Source: a virus
Strand: one strand, 5' to 3'
Length of the DNA stretch: 53,900 bases
IMG/VR virus record: IMGVR_UViG_3300046167_000027
Span: 1 to 53,900 of that record
Shown here in pieces: positions 45,237 to 52,467 of this stretch. The stretch's first letter is position 1; every line of letters starts with the position of its first letter. Below the pieces are notes generated by a model. The model did not search any database and was not told the DNA's origin. It saw only the letters and a list, made by a program, of their open reading frames with translations. Position numbers and translations under genes: made by a program.

Positions 45237-46131
45237 TTACTTGCTTGTACCATGATTATTTCGCATTGTCAATGCACTTTCTGCACTAGCATACGTATTT
45301 TTCATGTAAGGTTTAACAGATTGTGGGTTAGCATGACCTGTAACAGACATAATCTGACCCATAGACACCCCTGCTTCCACCATTTCTGTAGTTCCTGTCC
45401 TTCTCAGGTCAGAAATACGTAGGTCATTAGGTAATCCTGCCTGTTCTATGACCAATCGTGCTACTTTTGATAGCCTTTGCATAGTATATGGCGAGTATTT
45501 ACCCTTCATTGTGGTAGGATAGGGTGCAACATAGGGTTGAAAATCATATTCTTCCTTCTGTTGCTGAAGCATTTCCAATAAGTCAAGAGAAATAGGTAGG
45601 TGTACTACACTTCTCCTCTTTGACTGTTGCAAATTTAACACACATTTATCAAAATCTATGTTAGAAAACTGTAACATTCGCATATCACCTACCCTTTGAC
45701 ACCATTCATAGGACATTTGTACTATCAATCCCAAGTTTCTGTACTTAAAATCAGCATAAGCTACGTCTAAGAACTGTGTCACTTGGTCTTTTGTCCATAC
45801 AGTATTACGTGCATGGGGTGTCTTCCTCTTGTAAGGTAGCAAATGGATTGCTCTCAGCATAACCCATCTCCATTCCAAAGGAATATACCTTACGTGCTAC
45901 AGATGTGATAGCATTAGCCTGATAGATTCCACGACCAAGCCATTGCTCATACCCTCTTCTTGCTATCGCACCAGTCATTTTAGTCAGCCTTATTTCTGAC
46001 AAACTTTTGCCATCAACTTCAGTAGCCAATAAAACTCCTGCACAATATTGATAATCATGTTTAGTTTTATCAGCTAACACATTGAAATCATTAGACAAAT
46101 AGTACTTATGTACTAGGTCATGTAAGTTCAT
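45237..46131 (-). CDS. int: tyrosine integrase/recombinase, reading frame broken
   Basis: As given it is split into an N-terminal frame (ending at 45805) and a C-terminal frame (to 45237). Removing one base at 45835-45836 (a CC on the coding strand) joins them: ESNPFATYKRKTPHARNTVW, 297 aa. The core-binding N-terminus is helical. The catalytic part has EWCQRVGDMRML (first Arg), DLRRTGTTEMVEAG (second Arg), VTGHANPQSV (His) and the Tyr in KPYMKNTY. ATG 46131 overlaps the upstream stop (ATGA). No attachment site was found; host attB is unknown. Confidence 0.85.
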
Positions 46132-46247
46132 ACATTTACTGCTATGTAAATGCACAATGCTATAATGAGTAGTTTACCATAGTCTAAATCAAACTTGGTA
46201 CTCTCTCCATACTTCTCCTCGAAGTGTGCTATTATTCTATGCCACAT
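46128..46247 (-). CDS. micro-protein with one membrane segment, 39 aa
   Basis: ATG 46247 has AAAGGAGAATAAT upstream, and its stop overlaps the integrase start. A short polar part (MWHRIIAHFEEKYG) is followed by one hydrophobic segment (LLIIALCIYIAVNV). The good ribosome binding site and the overlap support it. Function unknown. Confidence 0.55.
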   Translation of the reverse strand: MWHRIIAHFEEKYGESTKFDLDYGKLLIIALCIYIAVNV

Positions 46248-46248
46248 A

Positions 46249-46467
46249 TTATTCTCCTTTCTTTTTATCAATATAAATTCTCATGTGTGTAGACTCATTT
46301 AAGTTCTGACCAAAGTATGTAGCACCTGTACCCCTTAACTCAGGCTTGATGTGCTGCCCTCGCACCCTCATCTTGTATGAGTCTTTGTTAAGGTACTTCT
46401 TCAAGGTGTCAACAAACTCCTGACCATCTGTGTCATTAGGTATCTCACTGAACACATGTACCCACAT
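46249..46467 (-). CDS. small soluble protein, 72 aa
   Basis: MWVHVFSEIPNDTDGQEFVD then LKKYLNKDSYKMRVRGQHIK and TYFGQNLNESTHMRIYIDKK. The start overlaps the end of the upstream gene by 67 bases. No family recognised. A fusion with the upstream protein would need two bases removed or one added, so it is probably separate. Confidence 0.6.
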   Translation of the reverse strand: MWVHVFSEIPNDTDGQEFVDTLKKYLNKDSYKMRVRGQHIKPELRGTGATYFGQNLNESTHMRIYIDKKKGE

Positions 46468-46940
46468 CCTTTGTTAGGTTGTAACAGGTCATTGGCTATT
46501 CTATATTGAGCCTTCCAATACTCTGCATTGTTTACCTCATGCTCATACCTTTCCTTCATGGCTTGATAGGCTTCTCTAGGCACTACAGTTTCATCATGCT
46601 CAAGTTGTTGGACAAGACGTTGGTTTTCTAACTCAAGCTCTTTAATCTTTTCAATGTGTCTGCCATTCCTTTCAAACCCCATCTTGTAAGCTCTATGTGA
46701 TGAGTCTAATGACTGCTTTAGTTCCTTGACCTTACCTTCTTGTGTATCAGTCCTAACGTCTTCGTCATTCTGTTTAACAAATGCTCTGACCATATGTTGA
46801 AAGTCCATATGTGATATGGGTATGTACCTATCCTCTGCTTTTGAATAGTAATCCTTATGACCTAAGTCATACATATCACTTGCTAACTTACCTGTACTTG
46901 TTGTTGCTCCCAACATCTGTACTACTCTGTGTATCTTCAT
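46401..46940 (-). CDS. coiled-coil protein, 179 aa
   Basis: The N-terminus reads MKIHRVVQMLGATTSTGKLA, DLGHKDYYSKAEDRYIPISH; the middle is a long charged helix (residues 90-150, KIKELELENQRLVQQLEHDE). Unknown function, possibly a scaffold for replication or a regulator. ATG follows AGGAGAAATAAC. Confidence 0.62.
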   Translation of the reverse strand: MKIHRVVQMLGATTSTGKLASDMYDLGHKDYYSKAEDRYIPISHMDFQHMVRAFVKQNDEDVRTDTQEGKVKELKQSLDSSHRAYKMGFERNGRHIEKIKELELENQRLVQQLEHDETVVPREAYQAMKERYEHEVNNAEYWKAQYRIANDLLQPNKGCGYMCSVRYLMTQMVRSLLTP

Positions 46941-46950
46941 GTTATTTCTC

Positions 46951-47091
46951 CTAATCTGTTATATCTATTGCGACTATATCATATTCATTAAGCATGTCTC
47001 GTATTTGGTCTACACTATATGCTTTAATATAAATATAAGTTGTAAAAGTTTCGCTACCATCTACTTTCCATTCTACATAGTATCTATTCAT
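46951..47091 (-). CDS. small acidic protein, 46 aa
   Basis: ATG 47091 lies in the end of the hydrolase gene; the stop precedes the next gene's ribosome binding site. MNRYYVEWKVDGSETFTTYI then YIKAYSVDQIRDMLNEYDIV. It looks like a small beta-alpha-beta domain. Function unknown. Confidence 0.55.
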   Translation of the reverse strand: MNRYYVEWKVDGSETFTTYIYIKAYSVDQIRDMLNEYDIVAIDITD

Positions 47092-47515
47092 CTTTAATCT
47101 CCCATCTGTAAAATATGTGGTCATCTATTCGTGTTACATACGTCTTAGTATCTGCCCAACTAGGATTGACATAGTGAGCATGGTAGTGTGTAGCACCCTC
47201 AACAAAGTCATCTAGGTGTCCATTGTATACACCATTAGCAATGTGCATAGCCGTTCTCCATGCCTGATGTTCTCTAGGCTTGTCACTCTTGCCATCACAG
47301 TACCAACTGAACTGACACCTATTCTTGATAGGAAAGTCAGGCTTCCATTTGTATGTTGCACCTTGTTTAACTACGTCACATACTGTGTTAGGGTATCGTG
47401 TATCCTTTACCCTATTCATCACAACTTGTGCGACTGCTACTTGCCCTATGAAACTTTGATTCTTAGCTTCATGGTACACGTTGAGTGCTAGGCATATCAT
47501 TGATTCCATTAGCAT
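47084..47515 (-). CDS. SleB/CwlJ-type cell-wall hydrolase
   Basis: 143 aa: LALNVYHEAKNQSFIGQVAV, AQVVMNRVKDTRYPNTVCDV then CQFSWYCDGKSDKPREHQAW and THYHAHYVNPSWADTK, the layout of the Hydrolase_2 (SleB) family that cuts peptidoglycan. It sits in the early arm, apart from the lysozyme of the late arm, so it may act on the wall during entry or early infection, or serve as a second endolysin. Confidence 0.85.
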   Translation of the reverse strand: MLMESMICLALNVYHEAKNQSFIGQVAVAQVVMNRVKDTRYPNTVCDVVKQGATYKWKPDFPIKNRCQFSWYCDGKSDKPREHQAWRTAMHIANGVYNGHLDDFVEGATHYHAHYVNPSWADTKTYVTRIDDHIFYRWEIKDE

Positions 47516-47517
47516 TG

Positions 47518-47709
47518 TTATATCTCCTGTCCTCTACGTTCAAGTTCTTGTTCTAATTGACCAATAACATTGTCAAAACAATCTTTAATTGTAAAGATAG
47601 TTCCATCATTATCTTTTGGTGTATCAAGTAACTTCGCTTGTTTAACTTGACGTTGAATGTCGTACATATCACACAACATATCTTTGATATTCATTTGGTC
47701 AAAAGCCAT
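47518..47709 (-). CDS. small helical protein, 63 aa
   Basis: MAFDQMNIKDMLCDMYDIQR, QVKQAKLLDTPKDNDGTIFT then a charged helix DCFDNVIGQLEQELERRG. Unknown function; coupled to both neighbours (ATG overlaps the upstream stop). Confidence 0.58.
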   Translation of the reverse strand: MAFDQMNIKDMLCDMYDIQRQVKQAKLLDTPKDNDGTIFTIKDCFDNVIGQLEQELERRGQEI

Positions 47710-47912
47710 TATACATTCTCCTCTGCACTATTTATAAATAAAAACCCACCACTATTACCCTCAGGGTCAGAACTTACTGCTATCTTAACGTCTTCATACT
47801 TAGGTTTAGTTAGTATAAACTCAGGGAATCCTTCTGCATCTATGCCTAAGAATGTCTTTATCTTGAATCCTTCTAACTGCTTGTAGTATCTGTCTTTAAA
47901 TTCTCCCATCAT
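47709..47912 (-). CDS. small protein, 67 aa
   Basis: FKDRYYKQLEGFKIKTFLGI, DAEGFPEFILTKPKYEDVKI then a glycine-rich end. Probable beta-strand domain. Unknown function. It overlaps the upstream gene by four bases (ATGA). Confidence 0.58.
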   Translation of the reverse strand: MMGEFKDRYYKQLEGFKIKTFLGIDAEGFPEFILTKPKYEDVKIAVSSDPEGNSGGFLFINSAEENV

Positions 47913-48151
47913 ACATTCTCCTTTTTAAATACTGTATTCCAAGTGTCTTCAATCTCATCATCAAGATTACCATCACGAATAAATTCTAGTTGGTCTTTGA
48001 CATATTGTATGCGACATTGTTTAAGTGTCCAAAAGTCTGTTGCTACTTCTTCAAAGAATAATACAGGTTGAAGTTCTTCCTTGCTCATACGTAATGCTTG
48101 GTAATATAATACATTAACCAATGCCAACATATATCTACTTTCGTTTGTCAT
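47909..48151 (-). CDS. small helical protein, 80 aa
   Basis: MTNESRYMLALVNVLYYQAL then VLFFEEVATDFWTLKQCRIQ and EDTWNTVFKKENV. Soluble and helical; no family recognised. It overlaps the methyltransferase gene by four bases and the next gene likewise, so it belongs to the same unit. Confidence 0.58.
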   Translation of the reverse strand: MTNESRYMLALVNVLYYQALRMSKEELQPVLFFEEVATDFWTLKQCRIQYVKDQLEFIRDGNLDDEIEDTWNTVFKKENV

Positions 48152-49182
48152 ACCATCTCCTTGTTGTTGTTATACATATCAAACCATTCATCTAACTGTA
48201 TGCCCTTGAGTATATGTGCAATCACATCAACTGTCCACCCATTACCAATCATCTTGTATCGCTGACTATTTGATACATGATTGGTGTAGTTGTCAGGTAG
48301 CGTTTGTAAGCGTTCACATTCTAAGCAACTTAATTTTCTCCACATATCTTTTGATACTGCAACCTTGGGTTCTCTGTGTCCACCTTGCATGGTAGTAAGA
48401 GTAGGTGCTTTACCCTCTTGTGCATACACTCTCTTGATTGAGTCATGCCCTTTAAGGTCAGCAGTACCAACCCTAATCAATCCATCTTTAGACATGGTAG
48501 GGTTATCTTTCAGTACCATAGTACGTTGCTTACGTTCAATACTATTCCACCATACTGCACCATTATACCTAGCAGTAAGACAATGAGACTTGCCACCACT
48601 AGTCATCTCGTCTGTAGCATAGCCATCTTCTAGTATGTCTTGCATAGTAATACCCTTGTCAATCATGTCATCAATAGGCATCTGCTTGTACGTACCATCA
48701 GCTTGTAGCTTACCAAACCAATATAGTCTGTATCTATTCTGACCACTAAGCCACTTAGAGTTTCTAGCTTGTGGCTCAAACCCCATGTATTCTGATATCA
48801 CATCTTGTGATTTCTTAGCCATACGTACATTCTCTAAGAGTACATACTTAGGCTTGACCACCTTGAGTATATCCACAAAGTTGAAGAACAACTTACTACG
48901 TGGGTCATCAAACTGAAGCTGATGTCCTGCAAAAGAAAATCCCTGACATGGCGAGCCACCCATCATTAGGTCTATACCCCAACATGATATCTCATATGGG
49001 TCTAGGTCTGTAACATCTCCTAGCTGAAAGGTATTAGGAAAGTTAGCTTGTGTAACCTTGATAGCATAGGGGTCAATCTCTGATGCAAAGTAACAGTTAT
49101 CCTTGCCATCAAAGGTAATGCCTAGCTTTTGTAGGGCAACTTGACCACCACTACAACCATCAAATAAACTTAGTGTATTCAT
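48148..49182 (-). CDS. DNA cytosine-C5 methyltransferase
   Basis: 344 aa with all core motifs: LSLFDGCSGGQVAL (I), GGSPCQGFSFAG with catalytic C79 (IV), VLLENV (VI), QNRYRLYW (VIII), LQTLPDNYT (IX) and GNGWTVDVIAHI (X). A target-recognition region of about 90 residues precedes motif IX. No restriction enzyme is beside it, so it looks like an orphan that protects phage DNA from host enzymes or marks it. The site is unknown. ATG follows AGGAGATAACACA. Confidence 0.92.
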   Translation of the reverse strand: MNTLSLFDGCSGGQVALQKLGITFDGKDNCYFASEIDPYAIKVTQANFPNTFQLGDVTDLDPYEISCWGIDLMMGGSPCQGFSFAGHQLQFDDPRSKLFFNFVDILKVVKPKYVLLENVRMAKKSQDVISEYMGFEPQARNSKWLSGQNRYRLYWFGKLQADGTYKQMPIDDMIDKGITMQDILEDGYATDEMTSGGKSHCLTARYNGAVWWNSIERKQRTMVLKDNPTMSKDGLIRVGTADLKGHDSIKRVYAQEGKAPTLTTMQGGHREPKVAVSKDMWRKLSCLECERLQTLPDNYTNHVSNSQRYKMIGNGWTVDVIAHILKGIQLDEWFDMYNNNKEMV

Positions 49183-49331
49183 TGTGTTATCTCCTCAATA
49201 ATTACGTCATCATAACCTTTGTTAATCCATTCATCATAATGTTTTTTTGCAGTTTCATAGTGAGTGTAGTAATCATCTACACCACCTACCCACACAATCC
49301 ATCTAAAACCTAGCATATATTCTATACTCAT
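49179..49331 (-). CDS. small protein, 50 aa
   Basis: ATG 49331 has GGAGAATAGAT upstream. MSIEYMLGFRWIVWVGGVDD then YTHYETAKKHYDEWINKGYD and DVIIEEITQ. It looks like a small alpha/beta domain. Function unknown. It overlaps the methyltransferase by four bases. Confidence 0.58.
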   Translation of the reverse strand: MSIEYMLGFRWIVWVGGVDDYYTHYETAKKHYDEWINKGYDDVIIEEITQ

Positions 49332-49333
49332 AT

Positions 49334-49462
49334 CTATTCTCCATATCCTTGAGGACAACAATCCTCACAGTAAGTTTCATCTTTATAAAAGAAACACACC
49401 TCTGCACAAGTCATGTCTCCACAGTTATTACATTCTAGACTATATACGTATTCGTCTTCCAT
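49334..49462 (-). CDS. small zinc-ribbon-like protein, 42 aa
   Basis: ATG 49462 follows TAGGAG. LECNNCGDMTCAEVCFF then YCEDCCPQGYGE gives seven cysteines in CxxC pairs, the pattern of a small zinc-binding domain. It sits alone between the hairpin and the next gene; probably a nucleic-acid or protein adaptor. Function unknown. Confidence 0.62.
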   Translation of the reverse strand: MEDEYVYSLECNNCGDMTCAEVCFFYKDETYCEDCCPQGYGE

Positions 49463-49488
49463 GTCATACTCCTATTGTTATCACGTAC

Positions 49489-49509
49489 CATAGTAGTCCA
49501 ACTACTATG
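49489..49509. promoter_or_regulatory. perfect 9-bp hairpin between genes
   Basis: CATAGTAGT-CCA-ACTACTATG, a 9-base perfect stem with a 3-base loop in the 80-base gap between 49462 and 49543. No T-run follows on either strand, so it is an operator, a processing site or a weak terminator rather than a classical terminator. Confidence 0.5.
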
Positions 49510-49542
49510 ATAGATGATGTTATTGTTTTGACATCGTTATTG

Positions 49543-49926
49543 TTAGGCATCTTCCCATGCCTTAGTGGTGAAGCCATGCCCATTATGTTCAATGAATCTT
49601 CTACCATGAAACTTAATCCTAGATTTGAGTTCCTCAATAGTCAAGTCTTTGACATCAGCAGAGTTGCCTTCGTCATCACAACTAAGCACTAATGCATTGC
49701 CACTTATAACATAGTTAGCTATGCCTTCGTTGTCCACATCGAGTTCAGCAAAGTAATTACTTTCTTTTAGATTGCCTTCTTCGTCTACCCATATGTCATT
49801 GCCATTCAAGTTGTATGGATACACCTCTAACATTCTACAGTTAAGTAACTCTAGCTTATGGTGGTAGTCTCTTACGTCTACCTCTACGATGAGTTCGTCT
49901 TTAGTGTTGATTAGATATGCCTTCAT
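49543..49926 (-). CDS. DUF3846-like protein, 127 aa
   Basis: MKAYLINTKDELIVEVDVRD, LLNCRMLEVYPYNLNGNDIW then VDEEGNLKESNYFAELDVDN and SGNALVLSCDDEGNSADVKD. This layout matches the DUF3846 type found in many phages and conjugative elements (an alpha/beta protein of unknown role). ATG follows AAGGAGTACAACTA. Confidence 0.72.
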   Translation of the reverse strand: MKAYLINTKDELIVEVDVRDYHHKLELLNCRMLEVYPYNLNGNDIWVDEEGNLKESNYFAELDVDNEGIANYVISGNALVLSCDDEGNSADVKDLTIEELKSRIKFHGRRFIEHNGHGFTTKAWEDA

Positions 49927-50108
49927 TAGTTGTACTCCTTCACATATAAAAATTCAATCTTCTCTGTTGGGTGGACTGCCCTAGCAGTATCCATTGCATG
50001 TTCTATTGCATACTCCCATGATGCATCAGGTAGGGCATCAGAGTGGACATTTAATTGCCCACTCTCTGCACCTATCTTGATACCTACTTGCCAATATGGT
50101 ATTGTCAT
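49926..50108 (-). CDS. small protein, 60 aa
   Basis: MTIPYWQVGIKIGAESGQLN, VHSDALPDASWEYAIEHAMD then ARAVHPTEKIEFLYVKEYN. Beta-helix-beta layout. Unknown function. ATG overlaps the upstream stop (TAATG). Confidence 0.6.
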   Translation of the reverse strand: MTIPYWQVGIKIGAESGQLNVHSDALPDASWEYAIEHAMDTARAVHPTEKIEFLYVKEYN

Positions 50109-50485
50109 TAGGCTACCTTTCTTTTTCTACCTAGCTTAGACTTAGCCAAGTCTTTTAGGTTGGTTACATTGAAAGAGCCATAGCTCATGCTCTTGAACTC
50201 TTTCCCTTTTCGTATTGCTCTGCAAACAGAGGTCATGTCTTGTACCAAGACCATGAAAGCAGTAGTCGCAGTATTCTGAATATAGAATCCCTCGTCTGCT
50301 TTAGCACCTCTAGACATCTCTAAGGACATCTTGTATAGCTTCATCTTAGATAGTGGTAAGCCTACCACTTCTTCATAGATGGGTGCTAGAGTGTCATAGA
50401 TTTTCTGACCTCTCTCGCTTAAGCATTGACCTGTCTGACCTGTAGATTGTTTCCAATATGAAACGTTGAATGTCTTATTACTCAT
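50108..50485 (-). CDS. protein of unknown function, 125 aa
   Basis: ATG 50485 follows AAAGGAGATATACT; an upstream in-frame ATG at 50614 lacks a site and would span a palindrome. Contains SERGQKIYDTLAPIYEEVVG, MKLYKMSLEMSRGAKADEGF and a basic end (SKLGRKRKVA). Helical. It could be a DNA-binding accessory protein. Confidence 0.65.
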   Translation of the reverse strand: MSNKTFNVSYWKQSTGQTGQCLSERGQKIYDTLAPIYEEVVGLPLSKMKLYKMSLEMSRGAKADEGFYIQNTATTAFMVLVQDMTSVCRAIRKGKEFKSMSYGSFNVTNLKDLAKSKLGRKRKVA

Positions 50486-50515
50486 AGTATATCTCCTTTT
50501 GTTGGTTGAGTTAGT

Positions 50516-50529
50516 GTCCGACATCGGAC
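50516..50529. repeat. 14-bp palindrome, copy 1
   Basis: GTCCGACATCGGAC, six-base arms around CA. It lies 12 bases past the stop at 50541 and about 31 bases before ATG 50485. One of six exact copies. Confidence 0.9.
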
Positions 50530-50540
50530 TGTTACTTTGC

Positions 50541-50693
50541 TTATGCAAAATTCTTTTCTTGTATATTATGTTTAGCCTTACGTTGTGCTTGTCTATCTCT
50601 TTTCCAATCATCACGCTTAGCCTTCTTAACTGTCTTCTTGACAGATATCTTCTCGAATGTTTCGTGTTTAATCTTTCGCAATTTAATCTCCAT
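50541..50693 (-). CDS. short basic protein, 50 aa
   Basis: MEIKLRKIKHETFEKISVKK then AKRDDWKRDRQAQRKAKHNI, very rich in K and R with a helical plan. It starts at ATG 50693; there is no clear ribosome binding site, because an AT-only hairpin lies upstream. A nucleic-acid-binding role is plausible. Confidence 0.5.
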   Translation of the reverse strand: MEIKLRKIKHETFEKISVKKTVKKAKRDDWKRDRQAQRKAKHNIQEKNFA

Positions 50694-50704
50694 AGTTATT
50701 ATAA

Positions 50705-50753
50705 ATAATATATATAATACTTTCATATAACATTCAAGTATTATATATATTAT
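50705..50753. promoter_or_regulatory. 18-bp perfect AT hairpin
   Basis: Arms 50705-50722 and 50736-50753 are exact reverse complements (loop 13 bases), made almost only of A and T. It follows the stop of the gene at 50759 and precedes ATG 50693. Possible roles are message end protection, a weak terminator or strand opening. Confidence 0.6.
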
Positions 50754-50758
50754 AATTG

Positions 50759-51496
50759 TTAAATGTATTTAGCACCTGCTCCATGAGCCACAATAGCAAT
50801 GCTCTTGGCATTGATATCTGAGCCACTACATAGCTTACAGCTATCACAGGTAGTACGTCTACCTGCTTCTTCTGATGCAGGACATAGTATCTCTTTGCCC
50901 TTTACCATTGCATTGACAGAGTCAATAACTCTGAATGTTCTAATGCCACTATCCCATGAAGCCATAGCTTCATCTAGACTGTCGGCACTCTTCATACATA
51001 AGTCATATCTTTGATTGACTGACTGATGAGTATAACCTGTTCTACCTTTTGAGTAGAACAAAAAGCTATCCCATATGTAAGATGGTACTGCTGATGGGTC
51101 TCCATAAGACCCAAGTCTTATGAGTCTATCTTTGCCAAGAATAGCTAGAGCATTATCTCCTCTGATGTAATCATACTGACCCTTCTTGTATGTTTTCCAA
51201 ACATTCAAAGGTGCTTGATAGATAGCAACATAACAAGCTCTATCCTTGGCTAACTTCCTATCGGAAGAAGCATCAACGGCAATACCTCGAAGCTTACAGT
51301 CTCCACAAATAGAGTAGTCTAAGCCAAGCTTATTAGCTTCTCTTGGGTCGGTATCCTTAACAAGGATAAAGGTTTGTATCATGCCACCACCTGTCTTGCT
51401 ATTGCCTGATGCCTTGTCAAAGCCTGTTGCAATAACAACAATATCAACACCATCAATCATAGATTGACCCTCATATAAAATGTAACCATTAGCCAT
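50759..51496 (-). CDS. cysteine-motif protein of unknown function, 245 aa
   Basis: Start ATG 51496 after GGGAGTACTAGTACT; an upstream start is unlikely. YILYEGQSMIDGVDIVVIAT, TGGGMIQTFILVKDTDPREA then CGDCKLRG, SVNQRYDLCMKSADSLDEAM and CDSCKLCSG. Two separated CxxC groups suggest metal binding. I recall this plan in phages and plasmids of many hosts, without a proven function. Confidence 0.7.
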   Translation of the reverse strand: MANGYILYEGQSMIDGVDIVVIATGFDKASGNSKTGGGMIQTFILVKDTDPREANKLGLDYSICGDCKLRGIAVDASSDRKLAKDRACYVAIYQAPLNVWKTYKKGQYDYIRGDNALAILGKDRLIRLGSYGDPSAVPSYIWDSFLFYSKGRTGYTHQSVNQRYDLCMKSADSLDEAMASWDSGIRTFRVIDSVNAMVKGKEILCPASEEAGRRTTCDSCKLCSGSDINAKSIAIVAHGAGAKYI

Positions 51497-51500
51497 AGTA

Positions 51501-51752
51501 CTAGTACTCCCTAATCTTATCATTAATGTAAGTGTACTCCTTGATATCCAAGAGAGTATCTTCGTACTCTCTCTTTGCCATGTCATTCAAACCATCATGC
51601 CACTTGACATAGCTAGATATAACTTCGTTAGTTGCCATGCTAGTTAAGATACAACTCCCTTCCTTAAGGTTGGTAACCTTCTCAAGTACGTATCTGTTGC
51701 CTTTGGCAATAACATCATCACTCATATTTTGAAAGCCATAATTAAATCTCAT
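51501..51752 (-). CDS. small protein, 83 aa
   Basis: MRFNYGFQNMSDDVIAKGNR, YVLEKVTNLKEGSCILTSMA then WHDGLNDMAKREYEDTLLDI. Unknown function. ATG follows CGGAGATTACT, with palindrome copy 2 about 33 bases further upstream. Confidence 0.62.
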   Translation of the reverse strand: MRFNYGFQNMSDDVIAKGNRYVLEKVTNLKEGSCILTSMATNEVISSYVKWHDGLNDMAKREYEDTLLDIKEYTYINDKIREY

Positions 51753-51784
51753 AGTAATCTCCGATTAAAAGTTAAAGTTAAAGT

Positions 51785-51798
51785 GTCCGACATCGGAC
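51785..51798. repeat. 14-bp palindrome, copy 2
   Basis: Exact GTCCGACATCGGAC, three bases past the stop of the gene at 51801 and 33 bases before ATG 51752. It is flanked by AAAGTTAAAG repeats (about 51767-51784). Confidence 0.9.
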
Positions 51799-51800
51799 TG

Positions 51801-52001
51801 TTAGCCATCATCACACATGTGAGCATCCCACTCATCAGGTGTGATACCTGTCATAATGAACTCTCGTTCATCTTCACAGAGGTTAGGCATGGCATTTTGA
51901 ATAAGCATGCCACCTTCCCATAGAGCAATTTGCTCATGGCTAACATCAATATCCATTGTGGATATTTTCTTGGAAAGAATTGATTGTCTTGTAATAATCA
52001 T
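51801..52001 (-). CDS. conserved small phage protein, 66 aa
   Basis: ATG 52001 follows TTAAGGAG; the longer frame would start inside palindrome copy 3. MIITRQSILSKKISTMDIDV, SHEQIALWEGGMLIQNAMPN then DEREFIMTGITPDEWDAHMC. The block DEREFIMTGITPDEWD is one I recall from phages of many Proteobacteria, of unknown role. Confidence 0.72.
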   Translation of the reverse strand: MIITRQSILSKKISTMDIDVSHEQIALWEGGMLIQNAMPNLCEDEREFIMTGITPDEWDAHMCDDG

Positions 52002-52025
52002 ATTAAACTCCTTAAGTTTAAAAGT

Positions 52026-52039
52026 GTCCGACATCGGAC
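52026..52039. repeat. 14-bp palindrome, copy 3
   Basis: Exact copy, 25-38 bases upstream of ATG 52001, just before an AT-rich hairpin (52056-52097). Confidence 0.9.
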
Positions 52040-52055
52040 TGTTTAAGTTATATAT

Positions 52056-52097
52056 ATAATAAATAATATTTCAATAAAATATTATATTATTTATTAT
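52056..52097. promoter_or_regulatory. AT hairpin with 3-base bulge
   Basis: Arms 52056-52071 and 52077-52097 pair over 9 + 7 or more bases with bulge 52086-52088. It lies between the stop of 52105 and palindrome copy 3. Same type as the hairpins at 50705 and 52767. Confidence 0.5.
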
Positions 52098-52104
52098 TAT
52101 ATTA

Positions 52105-52320
52105 CTAATTGTTTCTATTGATATGAATTATAAATAATCCCACCATTAACAAAGTTAATCCCATTGCTCCAATCAAACCAATGAAAGCAATTCCCATAGG
52201 GAATCCCTCGTTGACTGCATCACTCATGTAATACCCATCAGCTTCGCCAAGGGTTACCCAAGCCATTAAAGTTACAGGTATTCCTAAAAGGAATATTAAT
52301 ACACCATCAAATTTACTCAT
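52105..52320 (-). CDS. two-helix membrane protein, 71 aa
   Basis: ATG 52320 overlaps the previous stop (TAATG). Two transmembrane segments: VLIFLLGIPVTLMAWVTLGE and GIAFIGLIGAMGLTLLMVGL, with a short polar loop. It could be an early membrane protein that alters the host envelope; no family recognised. Confidence 0.62.
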   Translation of the reverse strand: MSKFDGVLIFLLGIPVTLMAWVTLGEADGYYMSDAVNEGFPMGIAFIGLIGAMGLTLLMVGLFIIHINRNN

Positions 52321-52466
52321 TATGTCCACCTATTTTCTATTTTATCTTCGACAATATCCTTAATAAAACTTTGCAAATCTAAGATTTGTTTTAGAGATAA
52401 CTTATCTCTGATTATATACTTTGTATTAAAGATAAGATTATCTTCATACCTTTGTTCATCTGTCAT
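52320..52466 (-). CDS. small protein, 48 aa
   Basis: ATG 52466 follows GGAGTTTAAA; it directly follows the previous gene and is coupled to the next by TAATG. MTDEQRYEDNLIFNTKYIIR then DKLSLKQILDLQSFIKDIVE. Helical, unknown function. Confidence 0.58.
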   Translation of the reverse strand: MTDEQRYEDNLIFNTKYIIRDKLSLKQILDLQSFIKDIVEDKIENRWT

Positions 52467-52467
52467 T

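Noticed and set aside
45237-46247. Search for an attachment site or tRNA 3' end near the integrase
   Set aside because: No tRNA-like 3' end or clear core repeat found by eye.
46249-46940. Possible single gene from 46940 to 46249
   Set aside because: Joining needs two bases removed or one added, unlike the other breaks; overlapping separate genes are simpler.
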